Shown: positions 38,601 through 50,250, counted from the first letter of the stretch. The stretch: 64,000 nt of DNA from Pempheris klunzingeri (GCF_042242105.1 NC_092012.1:11137470-11201469); one strand, 5' to 3'. Numbers and translations are program-made. The notes: generated from the letters alone by a model not told the origin.

Positions 38601-40505
38601 GGAGAAGGATCCGAGTGGTACTGAAGATCACCAATCTAGACCGTTGCTCTCCCAAGAAAACTGTTGCAGTTCTGGATGCCATCAACATTCTGCTGTCAGA
38701 GGAGGAAAGTCCATTTATTTCCATTCTGGCCGTCAACCCAGCTGTCCTTGTCCATAAAGTGAACTTTGCAGATACCTGCTTCAAAGAGGACAGAGCTTAT
38801 ATGCTGTTGAACAATATTGTGACTCTGGCCTTCACAGTCCCACCACTGGGTGACGATTCGAAGCGTAGTTTATTTTACAGCCTTGCGAGCAATTCAAATA
38901 TCTCCAAAGACAAAAGCATGATGGAAGATAAACAACCAACTAGGTGCCTCGGAAATTCTTCCTCAGAAGTTGTGGAGGTTGAACTGGAAACCAAAGAGTC
39001 AAAGCCACTGATCGATAAACCGCCAGTTAATGTAAAGGAGGAGGAGGAGGTAGAGAAGTTGGTCAAGAGCATCCTGGACAGCAATGAAGGGAATTTAAAC
39101 AAGTACATGTTAGAAGATGCCATGTCATTGAGGAGGGTGATCAACTCCATTCGAGTGACTGTGATAATCATGAAGGCCTTGGAGAGAGATCTTCCTCATC
39201 CAGAATATGTCGCAGCATGGGTGATCTTGGCCAATCAGTGGCCCTGCCGCCTCAGCTGGATCATCCAGTGTGTAGAAGATGCGCAGCAGAGAGAAGATAT
39301 TGATCGTAAGAAGTTGGCCAACATTGATGATTCAAAGACCTTATGGGAAGTGTTCAGCAAGTCCAGGGCAGAGCTGTATGTGATGAGTGCACAGATTGAG
39401 GACCTCCTCGAGCAGGATGGAGATCCTGAGATGTTTGAAAGTTTGCTCAGAGTTGATTTCAAGTTCACCGTAAAGGACTTAAAGACATTTGAAGTGGCAA
39501 CGGTGAACCTGGATCACACTATTAGGAAGGAGCTGGCTCAGATCAGAGGGGCGTCCAGGCTGAAAGATTCTGGTTGGATGAGGAACCTGGCTCCTCTGCC
39601 AATCACAACTATCATCAATATGGATACAGAGGATGTATGTGAAGAGGTAAGGGCATTCTTTACAGGTTATAGTCTTTAAGTTTTCAGTCCTGGTTGATTT
39701 GACAATACCTTTGGTAACTGGTGATAACAGTGATTGCGATTGAATACTACAGCAAACACTTCATGAGCAGCCATTTTATCAAAAATACAACAGAAAAATA
39801 GCTTGTGTACCTGTTTAGAGTGCAGCCAAACAAATACACAAAATTACATGCCATATACCTGTGAATGCCTTGAGTTTAGGTTAACAATTTTATTCAACTT
39901 TAATTTTAATTTCAAGCACAGGTGAATCCTGTCACTTACACTGAAAAGTATTATTGAGAGTTAAATGCTGGATGTGCACACACACACACATTACAGACTA
40001 CAAGTAGTATCAAAAACAGGGTTTCATTTTATGTAGATCTTGATTCTAACTTGAATGTATCTTACAGCATTAATTTATTCAGTAACGTGTTTATTCACCT
40101 CACATTATGCTGCAAATCAAACTATATTTGGACTCTTTCAAATGCAACAGAAAAGGGTTTTTCTCTGAAAAACTCAGGCATATCAGTGAGGATCTGTCTG
40201 TTGTGTTTACATTTTCTTTTTTTTTCTAGTTGGACAGGATGAAATTCCACAGTAAGTACATTGATATTGCAAAAAGCAATGAACTCAATGGTTCAGCACT
40301 GGTCTTTGGTGACGCAAATGACCTTAAAGAGCTCCTAGATATGACCTTCGGTGAATGGGGAAGGTTCAGACTGCATTTCCTGGGCTTACCATCACATCTT
40401 CAAGCACAGTTCAAGACCATCCCACAGACACCTTCTCATACTCAGAACCTGCATGCTGCCTACCAGAATTCATCCAATCCCAGTCAGGTTAACAGCTGCA
40501 TGTAG
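33609..40505 (+). CDS. nkpd1: KAP-family (NKPD1-like) membrane protein, 5 exons
   Basis: Coding exons: 33609-33627, 34805-34921, 36992-37314, 38198-39646 and 40230-40505. All junctions are GT-AG and the phases join to 727 aa. An in-frame TGA lies at 33579, so the ATG at 33609 is the first in frame. The protein fits the KAP P-loop family (NKPD1 and Kidins220 relatives). Residues 26-38 (TVGLYSSCQNRIN) sit at the Walker A position but lack GK[S/T]. Residues 99-118 (NFSAWHF) match the KAP motif after Walker A. Two hydrophobic segments (about 172-193 and 214-241) interrupt the NTPase domain, as is typical. ITNLDRC (297-303) replaces the usual Walker B DDLDRC. A WILANQWPCRLSW block (about 499-511) and a C-terminal SAM-like region (about 641-695, FGEWGRF) resemble Kidins220. 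It is probably a nucleotide-site-degenerate membrane scaffold. The cellular role of NKPD1 proteins is little known. True nkpd1 ortholog versus a fish paralog is not resolved. Confidence 0.85.
34159..34215. repeat. Perfect 26-bp inverted repeat (hairpin)
   Basis: Bases 34159-34184 (TGACATTATAGTCATACATA then TAGTAC) are exactly reverse-complementary to 34190-34215, leaving a 5-base loop. A third, partial copy of the arm follows at about 34219-34244. It lies in the first intron of the KAP gene and is AT-rich; it could be a small palindromic MITE or simply a replication-generated palindrome. Confidence 0.8.
34297..34337. repeat. Short repeat remnant in intron 1
   Basis: GTAAAGCACTTTGGATTTTA followed by TATAGCACCTTTCAAAAC is a phrase seen at the end of dispersed teleost repeats. 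Only about 40 bp remain. Confidence 0.35.
35142..35407 (+). repeat. Dispersed teleost repeat, copy 1 (intron 2)
   Basis: Runs from CCATCCATCCATTATCTATA through GGAGCCAATCCCAGCTTCGG, GAGAGGCGGGGTACACCAGC and GGGAGGAAGCCGGAGTACCC to CCTTCTTGCTGTGAGGCAAC and ACCGCACCATCGTGCTGCCC. A second, longer copy in the same orientation lies at 60246-60645. It is common in fish genomes, non-coding, and lies wholly within an intron. Confidence 0.8.
35598..35642. repeat. (AT)n microsatellite
   Basis: AT dinucleotide run of over 20 units in intron 2 of the KAP gene. Confidence 0.9.
37370..38100. repeat. Dispersed teleost repeat filling intron 3
   Basis: The 883-bp intron between the third and fourth KAP-gene exons is mostly one repeat copy: TTGTGTTCACCTTGCTCACC, GGCTGATGGGAATATCATGA, CAAAATTTCATGGCAATCTG, AGATATTTTAGTCTGGAC and GTGTTGGACCTACTGACAAC. 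The same family recurs at 26270-26640 and 10735-10880. An (AACTG)n run of five units interrupts it at about 37678-37706. Confidence 0.65.
39647..40229 (+). other. Intron 4 of the KAP-family gene
   Basis: 583 bp bounded by GTAAGG and a long T-rich acceptor ending TAG. It holds a short CA run near 39977 and nothing else recognisable. Confidence 0.7.
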
Positions 40506-42380
40506 GAATCGTATTCATTTCCAGTAAGCCTATTATCCCTGAAATCTGCATGTGTAACATTTATCAACAAATAACTAAAGCTGAACTTTGCATGAAGATT
40601 AATAACAGTAAATAGTTGGCCTGGTTTATTGCTCAGTCATGCGAATTTGTGAGCATGAAAACAAAAACGAGTGTAGAACATGACAAAATAGTGCTGTATG
40701 GCTGATGGAAACTGACCAACAAGCTTCATGCATGCATCAAAAGAAAAATCAAGCACTGTTTTGCTTTTGCAGAGGCCAAATACACGTCTCAGCTTTTGTC
40801 AATCTACCTGCTTGACGGTTCATTTCAAGACATAATTCATGAGCTGAAGCTGGCATTCACTTTATCAAGTTGCAGAAGCTTGTGAGAAACTCTTGTTGTA
40901 AAATGTTACACTGCAAAGAGATAACTATTACGCACGTTTGTTAATTTAAGAGCCATTGTTAATGTTAATACTTGTGCTTTGCCAGCTGTGACGAGTCAAA
41001 ACTGTCTACTGTGAAAGTCCTGTTATATAACAATTGTTTGTTTTCTGTCTGTATTATAGAAGGAAAGGTGGCAAATACAAAGGAAAGGAAAGTAAAAAGC
41101 TGTGAAACATTCATTAATTACAAAAACATATAGACCAAGTATTGTTTTTAACAGTGCTTTAAAAATTATTTTCTATTAAAATTAAAATAAATAAATAACA
41201 TAATTACATATTACCTTTGACTTTAGTAGCAAGCTCTGGACGAGCTCTCTGAAGCCGCGCCAGTCTTTCTCTCGCCCTTTCCCACTCTATCACACAGCGA
41301 CACTCACCTGAAGTAGTATTTTCCTAATCTCAGGGTTGTTCCATCAACAATTTAAGCTCTAGTTCACTGTGACAGACAACAGGTGGCTTCTTGTGCACAA
41401 AACTGCAATTTGACTGTAGGTTTCACATATTACAAGTTTTTGTTGTTTTGGATGGTTGTGCTTTTTATTTCTATTACTTTTTATTACCTGTCACTGTAAT
41501 TGTTTTGTTGGAATCAGTGAATGTTCATGATGAGGTGTGTGATTTGCCGATGATATATACACCTCATGAATGCATGCTTCAAGTTTCAAAAACCAAAAGA
41601 ATATTAACAGAACTTTTAGGGTGTGGGGATCCTTTTATTGAGGGACATGGTAGGCGTGCATCTATTTTGAGTCTGAGCAAACATTAACTGTGTATAATTA
41701 GTATTTCATCAAATGAAATTCACTATCTTGTGTTTGGTAACACTTTATTGATCGTTAAGCAGAAGATCAAATACAGTATCTGTGCTGCAGTGAACTGTAA
41801 TTTTCCATTTTTATGCAAATTACTAAAACGTTAACTTTGGCAAATGAAATGTATATGCATAAGTGTTAAATAAAAATGTTCTTGCAAGCAAAAATCATTT
41901 TTTGTTGTGTGGTACCAGTTCACAAACATCCCAAGCAATATGCTGACTCATTAATGATATTTTAACATCAAAGTGTTCTCATGTTAAATAATCAGCTGAG
42001 GGTTCATTTCATTTGGATTCCTTTGAACTGTTTCCCACTGAAAGTTGCAAACGTTAATTTAGCTAAAAATATCAGGCAAACAAACCCCAGGCATTGACAG
42101 TACAAGCAATAGCATTACACTACCATACCTACTGAGAGCATACAGTACATACTTAGGATCTTAACACTCACAGGTTGCTTTAAAAGATATACTCTTATTT
42201 TGTGGAATTTCTGAACATAATAGCACCCTCTGACCATCTATTTTCTCCCGTTTCAAACGATCAACAATACAATTTAACTTAAAACACACATTCACATATG
42301 CAACATAGAGAACATATCAAAGGGTGGACTCATTAACACAACCAGTAATAGCTCATTTAAGTTTTTCTTGAAACATGTTA
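40506..42380. other. Convergent 3' flanks of the KAP gene and lims1
   Basis: This AT-rich interval separates the two convergent genes and probably holds both 3' untranslated regions. The plus-strand AATAAA at 41869-41874 suits the KAP gene and the minus-strand AATAAA (TTTATT at 42381-42386) suits lims1. No further coding sequence was recognised. Confidence 0.45.
41869..41874 (+). terminator. Candidate poly(A) signal of the KAP gene
   Basis: AATAAA about 1.36 kb after the stop codon, followed by GT-rich sequence (TTTTTGTTGTGTGG) some 25-40 bases on. An earlier AATAAATAAA at about 41185 is an alternative. Confidence 0.35.
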
Positions 42381-42386
42381 TTTATT
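42381..42386 (-). terminator. Candidate distal poly(A) signal of lims1
   Basis: TTTATT on the plus strand (AATAAA on the minus strand), about 615 bases past the distal stop codon. Chosen by position only. Confidence 0.3.
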
Positions 42387-43000
42387 TTTTTAATGGTTTC
42401 ATTTTTCACAGCGAGGCACATTACAATATCCTAAATAACACAGTGGTTGCTTTGTAATTACTCATAGAGAAGTAAAAGCTCAAAGGTCAAAGGTGTGGTA
42501 AAACAATGTTAACAGTGGATTCTTTGTCTACTTAAGATAGATACTGAGGCATAACTGTATTATGACCATATGCGAGTTACATTTTAATCATTATTTGCAT
42601 ATTAAGACATTCACAGCTCATATATTCAAGGCACAGGCGTAATTGAAGATAATGCCAAACAACAGTCTTTTCAAACTCAAAGTAAGTTTTAGACATAGAG
42701 GTTGGTAATCCATGGTAAAGTTTAGAGAGAGATTAACAAATTTGGACAATTTAGGAATGTTTAAAAAAAAAAAAACAGCAAGGAAAAAAAAAAAATCTGC
42801 TAACAGGCACTTTTATGATACGACCACAGTGATAGATATATATAGAGATATTTCTATTTTCAAATGGCTCCAAGATTTCAATTACTAATGTTGACACACT
42901 GGTATAAAGCTGGGTCCTTATGTTGTGATTCAGTAGTTCTGGATATTTTACTTTCTCTGGCATTGCGGGAACACGTCCAGGTTGTTTGGCTGACAGCAGC

Positions 43001-46000
43001 TCACTTGCGTCCCAGGGACTCAGCCAGCTTCTTGAGCCTTTTCTTCAGCTCCAGAGGAAACTTCTCATAACACTTTTTACAGACGGGCTTCATGTCAAAC
43101 TCAACAAACTTGTTCCTGCAAAGACGAAAAGAAGCATCATGTCAGTACCAATTATGTAATCCAAGGTCAATAGGCCATATTAACCTTCCAGTTTTCCCTC
43201 CCTGGTGCGCAATTTTTAATTTAAATATTATTATCACTGCAAGTTAAAATCTATTTTAGGTCACAATCTTCTCCATTTAAATTATATTAGCACGAGGGTT
43301 GCACTTAAAGAGTGGCTGGTAGGAAATGACACTTCATCTTTTGAAAGGCAACAGCCACTTATCTCATTCCAGGGGGCACTAAAGTCTGACGAACATGCCT
43401 CGGACATGTTACTTGTTGCCATGGTTTGTGGCTCATGAAGTTACTGAATGACGTTAATGAAGTTTTCTTTTACATTTCAACACTAAGTCTATGATTCAGA
43501 TAGGATCAGATATTCACGTAGCATGAGCTTTTTACTTGCCGATTTCTATTATGTGAAATAATTCTTTGTCTAATTTCTGTTGTGGTCTCTGTTTTTTGCA
43601 ACACTTCTATATTTAGATCTGTTGTGTACAGTTAATTGTTTTTTGAGTTGTCAATATTATGTTTATTTTCAATTGTTCTGTCTCATTGCTTTTGTTTTCT
43701 GAAAATGCAGTGAATTGAGCTCTCTGGGCCACCATACAAAATGTCCTTATTCCTGCTCATTCAAAGTGAGGGTTTGCTGTTTTTGTTTGTTTTTAATCAC
43801 TGTAAGCTGAATAGATTTGGGTTTTACTCTGATGAATGAACGCAACTAGACATCTGAAGGTGTCACCTTGGACACCTTGAAAAAACAAACATTTTTTTCT
43901 TAATAGATCAAACAACTAATTGATTAATCAAAAAAAAAAAACGGTTTATTGATAATGAAAATAGTTGTTAGTTGTAGCCCTTCTTATGAGCATCCGTTGA
44001 TTCAAAGTCATATTGAAAGTATTGTCCGTCTATACTTCAGAGGTTTTGCACAAACACCACTAACACAACACAGCTGCAAGGTGTTGGGCTTTACTGTGTA
44101 CTGACATCATGCCATAAGGTCACGGCAGCAAACAAGGAACACCACAGAAAAAGAGAAGAAGGCAGAGATAGCACCAACCAATGGACGGAGTGGTGGGTTG
44201 TAAAGAAGAGCGATTCTACAAACAGACAGCAGCTTTTTTCTTGCGGTCTTTGGCATCACGCTCACGTCGGGCCAGGCGGCGTTTCAACTCCTCGGGCATG
44301 CACTCATAGCAGTGCTTACACACTGGCCTCAGGTCAATTTCAACAAACTTATCTCTGAGTTACCACAGACGCAGCGAGTGAAGCATGTGAGGGGAGAGAT
44401 TGGAGGAAAAAGAAGGGGGGAAAAGGAAAAGAGCCAAAGAGGGTTGAGTTGTAGTAGGAAAGTGAAGTACACAAAGACTTGTGTTAAGTGTTAAGACTGG
44501 GGTTAAGTAGGAGTGTTACAGAAAACATCGATTAGCTAGTAGTATTGTACACGATTAGTTAATAGAAGAAGCTATAAGTGAGCAGCACACTTACTTGAGA
44601 GTGAGTTTTGTGTTGCAGGTGGAGCATGAGAAGCAACTAACACACCAGGCCTTGTTGAGAGCCGAAACCACTGAGGGGGGAGGTCACAGAGGAAAAAAGG
44701 AAATTATTAACACTGAACTGTTGTATCTTTATGCAACACTTTATGGAAATTACTAAAAATGCTGTACTGATTGAGCTTTATTATACTGATACTCACCATC
44801 GCCTTCAATCACACGGTTGCAGTGATAGCACACATCGCCGAAGAGCTTGATAACACGGAAACAAGGAGATCAGGTGCTTATACAGCCGACGCAAATTTGT
44901 TTATTTGGTGAAGCAATGAGGGGTTGGTGGTGCTGTGTTAGTTTTCTTAACAACGTACTAACATTATGATGTCTGTCGTGTCCTCCGAAGCCATTATCTT
45001 CCCTGGCTCTTTTTTTTTTTCTTACCTGGTTATAATGAGTCTCGCAGTAAGCAAGCCCCTTCCTCTCATAATGCCGATGACCGAGGAAAGGCTTCTCACA
45101 CTTGGCACACACAAAATGCTGTAAACAAAAACAAATGTTGCTGAGGGAAATTGGGGGAAAAAACTCCCAACAAAGGCACGAGAAACAAAACAGCAGGTGC
45201 CAACACGCATTGAGACGGTGCCAAATGATTTATAGCAGTCTGAAACATGAATATTGCATGAGCACTGCATGAATATGTTTGCATACTCCGAAATGTTTTT
45301 AAATATTGTGTACTTGACCTATGGAGAACTATTACTATAGCAATCATTTAGTGTTGTTGTCCTTTTAAATCTCATGTAGCCCTACTGTACTATGGAGAAA
45401 CCCACAGTGTGTCTAGCTCTATTCATCTGGCGCCTTCCAGATAAAGTTCCTGAAGCAGTTATACACAACATAAATTTCTGCTAATGGCGGTCTTTGGCAT
45501 TAAATTGACTGCTATACACTCTTGATAAGCTTGAGCTTTTTGAACACTCAGCAGCCTCCAAACAGAAGAACACACAACTAGATCTGCCGCGCTCTGCCTC
45601 AGGAGAAATTATCCTTTTCTTACAGTGCTCCCATCTCTGCCACTGCCTCAAATGAGCTCATTAACAGTGTTTTGGTTTTAAAGTGGTTTGTTGGATGAAT
45701 TTAATTTTCTTCTGCAAAAGTGATTGTAGCCAAGTGTGAAATTCGTTGTACACTTTTATTGTGCGCCTGTGTTAATGTGGCATTAGCTATAATATCACCT
45801 GTAAAAGGTGCTCTGATTGACATTTGCCCGTTATTATTAACCTGTCAGTTGTCTTTCTGATGCCTGTTCCCTGTAGTCCAACTTGCAATGTGCAGAGGAT
45901 TTTTTTACAGAAACAAAGTTTTTTTCATTTATTCTTAATTATTTCATTAGTTTTGTATTTAACTGCACCTCTCTCTGGGAATTTGTAAACAAAATAAGCA

Positions 46001-47345
46001 AAGATGATGCCCAAATCAGTCGCACTTTGATGTTCAACTACTGAAACTTGCCTATCTGACTTCGTTCCAAACAAAAATCCAATAATTAATAGTGTAAACA
46101 TGGTCAGGACTCCTACAGTAAATTCCTAAAAGGCCTGGCTTTCCTCAGGATAAGCAAACTAAGCCACAAACCTCCACGTGCCACTGCTTGCCCATGGCAT
46201 TGACGACACGCCCCTCGATGGGTCTCCTACAGGCACCACAGATTGGTACACCCATCTTGTCATGGCAGGGCAAACAGAAGAGCTCTCCCTTCAGTTCCCT
46301 GGCTTCAGCCGTCAGTTCCTTCCTACGGCCAGAGACATGTTGAAATGCATTAAAGGCCTTGAGCCCACTCTTGGGTGGGCTGTTTTCTGTACTTGACAGT
46401 GAGATGGAGTGGTACGACTTACCCACAGTTGTTGCAGTTGAAGTGGTCCGGGTGATACGGGTCATTCTTAAAGATCAGTGGGTGCTCTTCAATGATGGCG
46501 TGGCACTTCTGGCAGATGTACTTGCCCAAGCCGCGAGCTTTCTCTCGGTTATGGCATGGGCGACACAGGTGCCTGAGGAAAATGGAGGAAAACAAAATGA
46601 AGGGGTGTCAAGAAAGCATCTGCAGCTTCGCATAATGTTTTCACACACTCTCTCAAAGCTGCTCAAAATTCCATTATTTGTTAGATCGCAAGTGAGTGAG
46701 TCACCAGTTTGACATGTGTAACCAGCTGCTTTACAGCCTGTCATACTGTTATATTAAGACTGTAATAAGTTGGGATACTCACCTGCCAGCGTTTTTGACA
46801 AACCCCACGTCCGCAAGCACAGCCTGGCAAATGTCACAGCAGAAGCAGTCAGGGTGCCAGCTATTGTTCATGGCCTTAATGACACGACCGATGATGAACT
46901 CCCCTGAGAGAAACCATAAGTGAGAGATCAGCTTGAGGCAAGTCTAACTTTGACTTTTCCAATATTTGTTGAGAGTAGATGCTATTTTCTGAGTCCTGTA
47001 CAGCAGTTCCTAATGGACACTGCATTATGGAGTCCTAGTGTTACTACATTGCACTGCAGTGCTTTCTACAGTGTTCTCAAAGTGACACTTGAATGTTTAA
47101 TGCATTTTAATTGCCCATTTTATTTAATTAGATCATGCCTGTCTCTCCCTGAATAGAGTTGAACTGTATTTAAATCAAGCTTCATATTACTAAAATGCAT
47201 CTTGGGTAATATAAACACAAGTGGGAAGTTCTAAATAAAAGTATAAAAGATCCGTGAGGACACACTGAAATCTCAGTTCTCAAACAACATATGGAGGTCA
47301 GGGACGTTTACATCCACACAGGTACGAGGTGTTACAAAGGGGGGG

Positions 47346-47377
<32 letters not shown>

Positions 47378-48641
47378 GCTTGCACTGCTTGCAAAGCATT
47401 GAGAAGTTCCTGAATGGTCTGCCAAATAAATGATCCAAAAATGTCTTTATGCGCTGAAAAGGGGAATCAACAAAAAAAGAAAAGGGAACTGGTATAGTGT
47501 GTCCACAGATGTGTCTGTGACAAGATTAAATTAACACTTAGTCGACTTTTTTTATGTGCTTAAACCTCCAAAACACAACTGATTTTCTAATGCCAAACAA
47601 ATAGGCAAGGAGATGAAGCCCACACAAAGTCCTCAAAAGCCAACACCATCCCCTTCTCTAGCTATATGGATAAGTGCCGTATGTGAGCAGGAAAACAAAG
47701 TCTGACTACAAATAATCACTTATGGCCCACCTGAAATGCATTCTGGTACCAGGTTTAAAATGAAGCTCATCTCTGTTGGACTTAGCCTGAACACATCTGA
47801 ATACAGGATACTTTATTCTTTACTTGGATCCCCATCAGCATCCACAAATTTGTCTTTCTGCGGTTCACACAATCGGACAAATACCAGAACTGGACGTGTC
47901 CTTAATGAATGACGCCCTACGACACTCACCACACTGGTGACAGCAAGGGGCAAAGAGCATCTGGAAGTCATGCTCACAGTATTTTCTTCCCTCAAACTGC
48001 GGAGAGAAAAAGATTGTGATTACTTCAGTCAAGAGAAACATTCAAAACGTTCTCTACATGAAAGAGTAACAGACAAATCATCGCCGCACACGGAGCGCAC
48101 CAAGGTTGGCTCATCATTGTGTTGACATGTGAAATGAATTACAGAGATTAATTAAGTGCACTACCTCATAGAAGAGTCCCTCTGGAAACTGCTGGAAACA
48201 CTGGGCGCACACAAAGCACTGCTCGTGGTACAGCTCTCCGTTACTATTGACAATCTTCTCAGTTGCAGCAAAGCCACTCTTACATCGCTCACAGGCCGCA
48301 TGGGCCAGGGCGTTAGCAATGCTGTTGCATGAGACAAGAAAATACATATGCATATTACTTCCCCAGAGTCCCTGCGAGACATGCGGCTGACAAACAAAAG
48401 GGATGCAGGGCTGAGCCGGTGTTTATCATTTCTCACATAACTCCTACAGTAACTGCTGTGCTTGTTCCAGCAGCTGTCTCTATGGAGAACATAAATAATA
48501 CATGACTCAGAGGGGGAACTCAGTAACACTCATACTACGTGCATGGTCATCACCTAATTTGGTAAAAAAAAAAAAAAAAAAAAATAGAGCTGCTGCAACC
48601 AAGACAAGAGGCGATGGATTTCACCCATATACACACACACA

Positions 48642-48705
<64 letters not shown>

Positions 48706-49399
48706 ATTACTAATGAATGGGCTAATAACTAGAGTCGGTTATTGTCAATATTAAGTCACATACTTTACCACAACCTACATGTTTCTGATACTGAGTGAGG
48801 TTTCGTGTGGAAGATAAAGACGTTGAAAGGAAGATAAAGTGGTTTAAACTAGTCCAACTAACGTTAAAGGAGCACGAGCTAACCCAAACAAACGTAGCTA
48901 ATTTAATCTTAGTTTAACTTTTTCCAAGTAGTAGCATGCCAAGCACTGACTTAGTAGCTGTCTTTGAGAAAGTTCACATCAATTACGGTCGCACATGAAC
49001 GCTCATAAAGGAGATTAAAATTCAGGGGAGGTGAGTGATCCGCATAGAAGAATCCAAAAAGGGAATTTTAGTGGGTTCATTATAGCTAACAGCTAAAGAG
49101 CTAACTAGCATGCTAACCTTACAGTTAGCTCCAAAGTGGGAACACTAGCGTTACTTTTACTATCGAAAACAACCTTTAAACTGCTACCTTTGACCCAAAT
49201 ATGTAATTGATAATAACATTTAGCTGATGCTCTTAGAGGAGAGCATCTCTTCTAGCGTTGTGCCTAGCAAAGGCTTGCCCATTTAATGTGATGCTAGCTT
49301 TAGCTTGCCAGCTGAAGTTAGCGGCTGTGTCTGTTTGCTCTCCGTGCTCGCTAATAACCAAAGCTGTTACCTGCCCGTCATTCCAGCCACCGCCAGCAT
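43001..49399 (-). CDS. lims1: LIMS1 / PINCH-1, five-LIM adaptor
   Basis: Minus-strand exons: 49399-49371 (MLAVAGMTG), 48321-48165, 47996-47930, 46903-46783, 46572-46423, 46322-46172, 45118-45026, 44845-44797, 44670-44595, and last exon 43115-43001. The phases join to 335 aa. Five LIM domains start near residues 20, 81, 145, 203 and 262, with zinc-binding Cys/His intact (for example [19 protein letters not shown] and [16 protein letters not shown]). The tail [15 protein letters not shown]...[12 protein letters not shown] is close to mammalian PINCH-1 and unlike PINCH-2. PINCH-1 binds integrin-linked kinase through LIM1 and forms the ILK-PINCH-parvin complex at focal adhesions; its C-terminal part binds RSU1. 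The N-terminus corresponds to the longer vertebrate isoform; an ATG six codons downstream (residue 7) is an alternative start. Position 106 is Cys where mammals have Arg. An alternative last exon is listed separately. I am confident of the family and of lims1 rather than lims2. Confidence 0.95.
43900..43985. repeat. hAT-like MITE fragment in the lims1 intron
   Basis: ACTAATTGATTAATC and GATAATGAAAATAGTTGTTA with GTTGTAGCCCT form the inner and end phrases of a very common fish/vertebrate non-autonomous element (typically '...TAATCGATTAATCG...GCAGCTCTA'). It also supplies a minus-strand AATAAA at 43945-43950. Confidence 0.55.
43945..43950 (-). terminator. Candidate poly(A) signal for the alternative lims1 last exon
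   Basis: TTTATT on the plus strand, 266 bases past the alternative stop codon and inside the MITE-like fragment. It is the best AATAAA between the alternative stop and the distal exon that I noticed. Confidence 0.3.
44216..44354 (-). CDS. lims1: Alternative last exon of lims1
   Basis: After a plausible acceptor (GTAACTCAG) this 139-nt segment reads [20 protein letters not shown] then [20 protein letters not shown] and ends AAVCL-stop. The one base before its first full codon completes the same split Lys codon used by the distal exon, so exon 44670-44595 can splice to either. It would give 343 aa. It supplies the same second half of LIM5 (CxxC retained) but a longer, very basic tail ending in V-x-L, which resembles a class II PDZ ligand. 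I believe comparable alternative C-termini exist in other vertebrate LIMS genes, but I cannot verify that here. Confidence 0.8.
45119..46171 (-). other. lims1 intron between LIM4 exons
   Basis: About 1.05 kb separating KQWHVE from HFVCAKC. AT-rich, with no recognised element. Confidence 0.7.
46904..47929 (-). other. lims1 intron with (TG)n tract
   Basis: About 1.03 kb between the LIM1/LIM2 exons. A G-run followed by a TG microsatellite lies at 47340-47373. Nothing else is recognised. Confidence 0.7.
48561..48700. repeat. Poly-A run and long (CA)n microsatellite in lims1 intron 1
   Basis: An A-run of about 20 at 48562-48582 is followed by an AC run of about 30 units (48634-48699). The pair could be a retroposon tail with a microsatellite grown from it, but no retroposon body was recognised. 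Confidence 0.85.
48750..49370 (-). other. 5' part of lims1 intron 1
   Basis: Non-coding. Rich in GCTAAC/GCTAGC phrases between 49080 and 49330, perhaps a degenerate short repeat. The intron donor (GTAACAG) is at 49370. Confidence 0.5.
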
Positions 49400-49560
49400 C
49401 CCCTCTTAACCACGGCAGGGTTAGAAAAGTCCCTGATGAATTGACATAAACCGGAGTGCTAGTTCCTAATACCCAGGCAGGCTCGTCCTGCGCCGTGTCG
49501 CCTCCTCCCAGCAGAGCCTCACTGAGCTGGCAGGGGAGTGTCCCTGAAGTTTAACATCAT
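49400..49560 (-). promoter_or_regulatory. lims1 5' UTR / promoter region
   Basis: The sequence before the start codon is relatively GC-rich with several CpGs (around 49485-49505). No TATA box is obvious. The transcription start cannot be fixed from sequence alone. Confidence 0.35.
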
Positions 49561-50219
49561 CACATTTCTATCCCTGCTGCATCTATATGTGTTAATGTCA
49601 ATGTATGTCTTTTACCAACATCCAAAACAAAGTCACATATAAAACCCGGATCTTTTTTTATTATGAAGAGACAAAGTATCCTATTATATGGACATTTCTA
49701 ATATGCTGTTAAAACTGCATTATATTGTCTAAACTGATTTTTGATCCTTAGTTTTTGTTTAAAAACTGCAGCTTGATTATAAAAGAAAACTTTTATTCCC
49801 TTCCTGTAGGTTACATAGTTCATAATTCATATGGTAACATTATGTAAATATAGCCATTCATTTTAGAAAATTTAAAACTACATGTGCTCCACCCAAATCA
49901 ATATTTATGCTGTTTGCATATATATCTTTTTGTATTTGATTTGTATTGATTTGGTCTGTATCTGTAAACATTCTGTTAAAAAAGAAAAGAAAAAGATGTC
50001 TAAACCCTTATTATCATATACAGTGTGTTTGTTTCTGTAGGCCATATACCAGATTTTAATTTTGGACATGTCAATTAAATGTATCTTTAAAATCACTTTT
50101 AATTTATGGAATATTTGCTGAAAATTAGGTTCCTGGGCTGCTTATCATCATGTATGTGGGTTATATTGATTCACAGATCCTTTCCTCCCTCTCTCACTCA
50201 ATCTGTCTCTCCCCCCCCC

Positions 50220-50250
<31 letters not shown>

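Noticed and set aside
44870..45112. 80-codon minus-strand frame as a separate small LIM protein
   Set aside because: It is the lims1 LIM4 exon (45118-45026) read through its splice donor into the intron.
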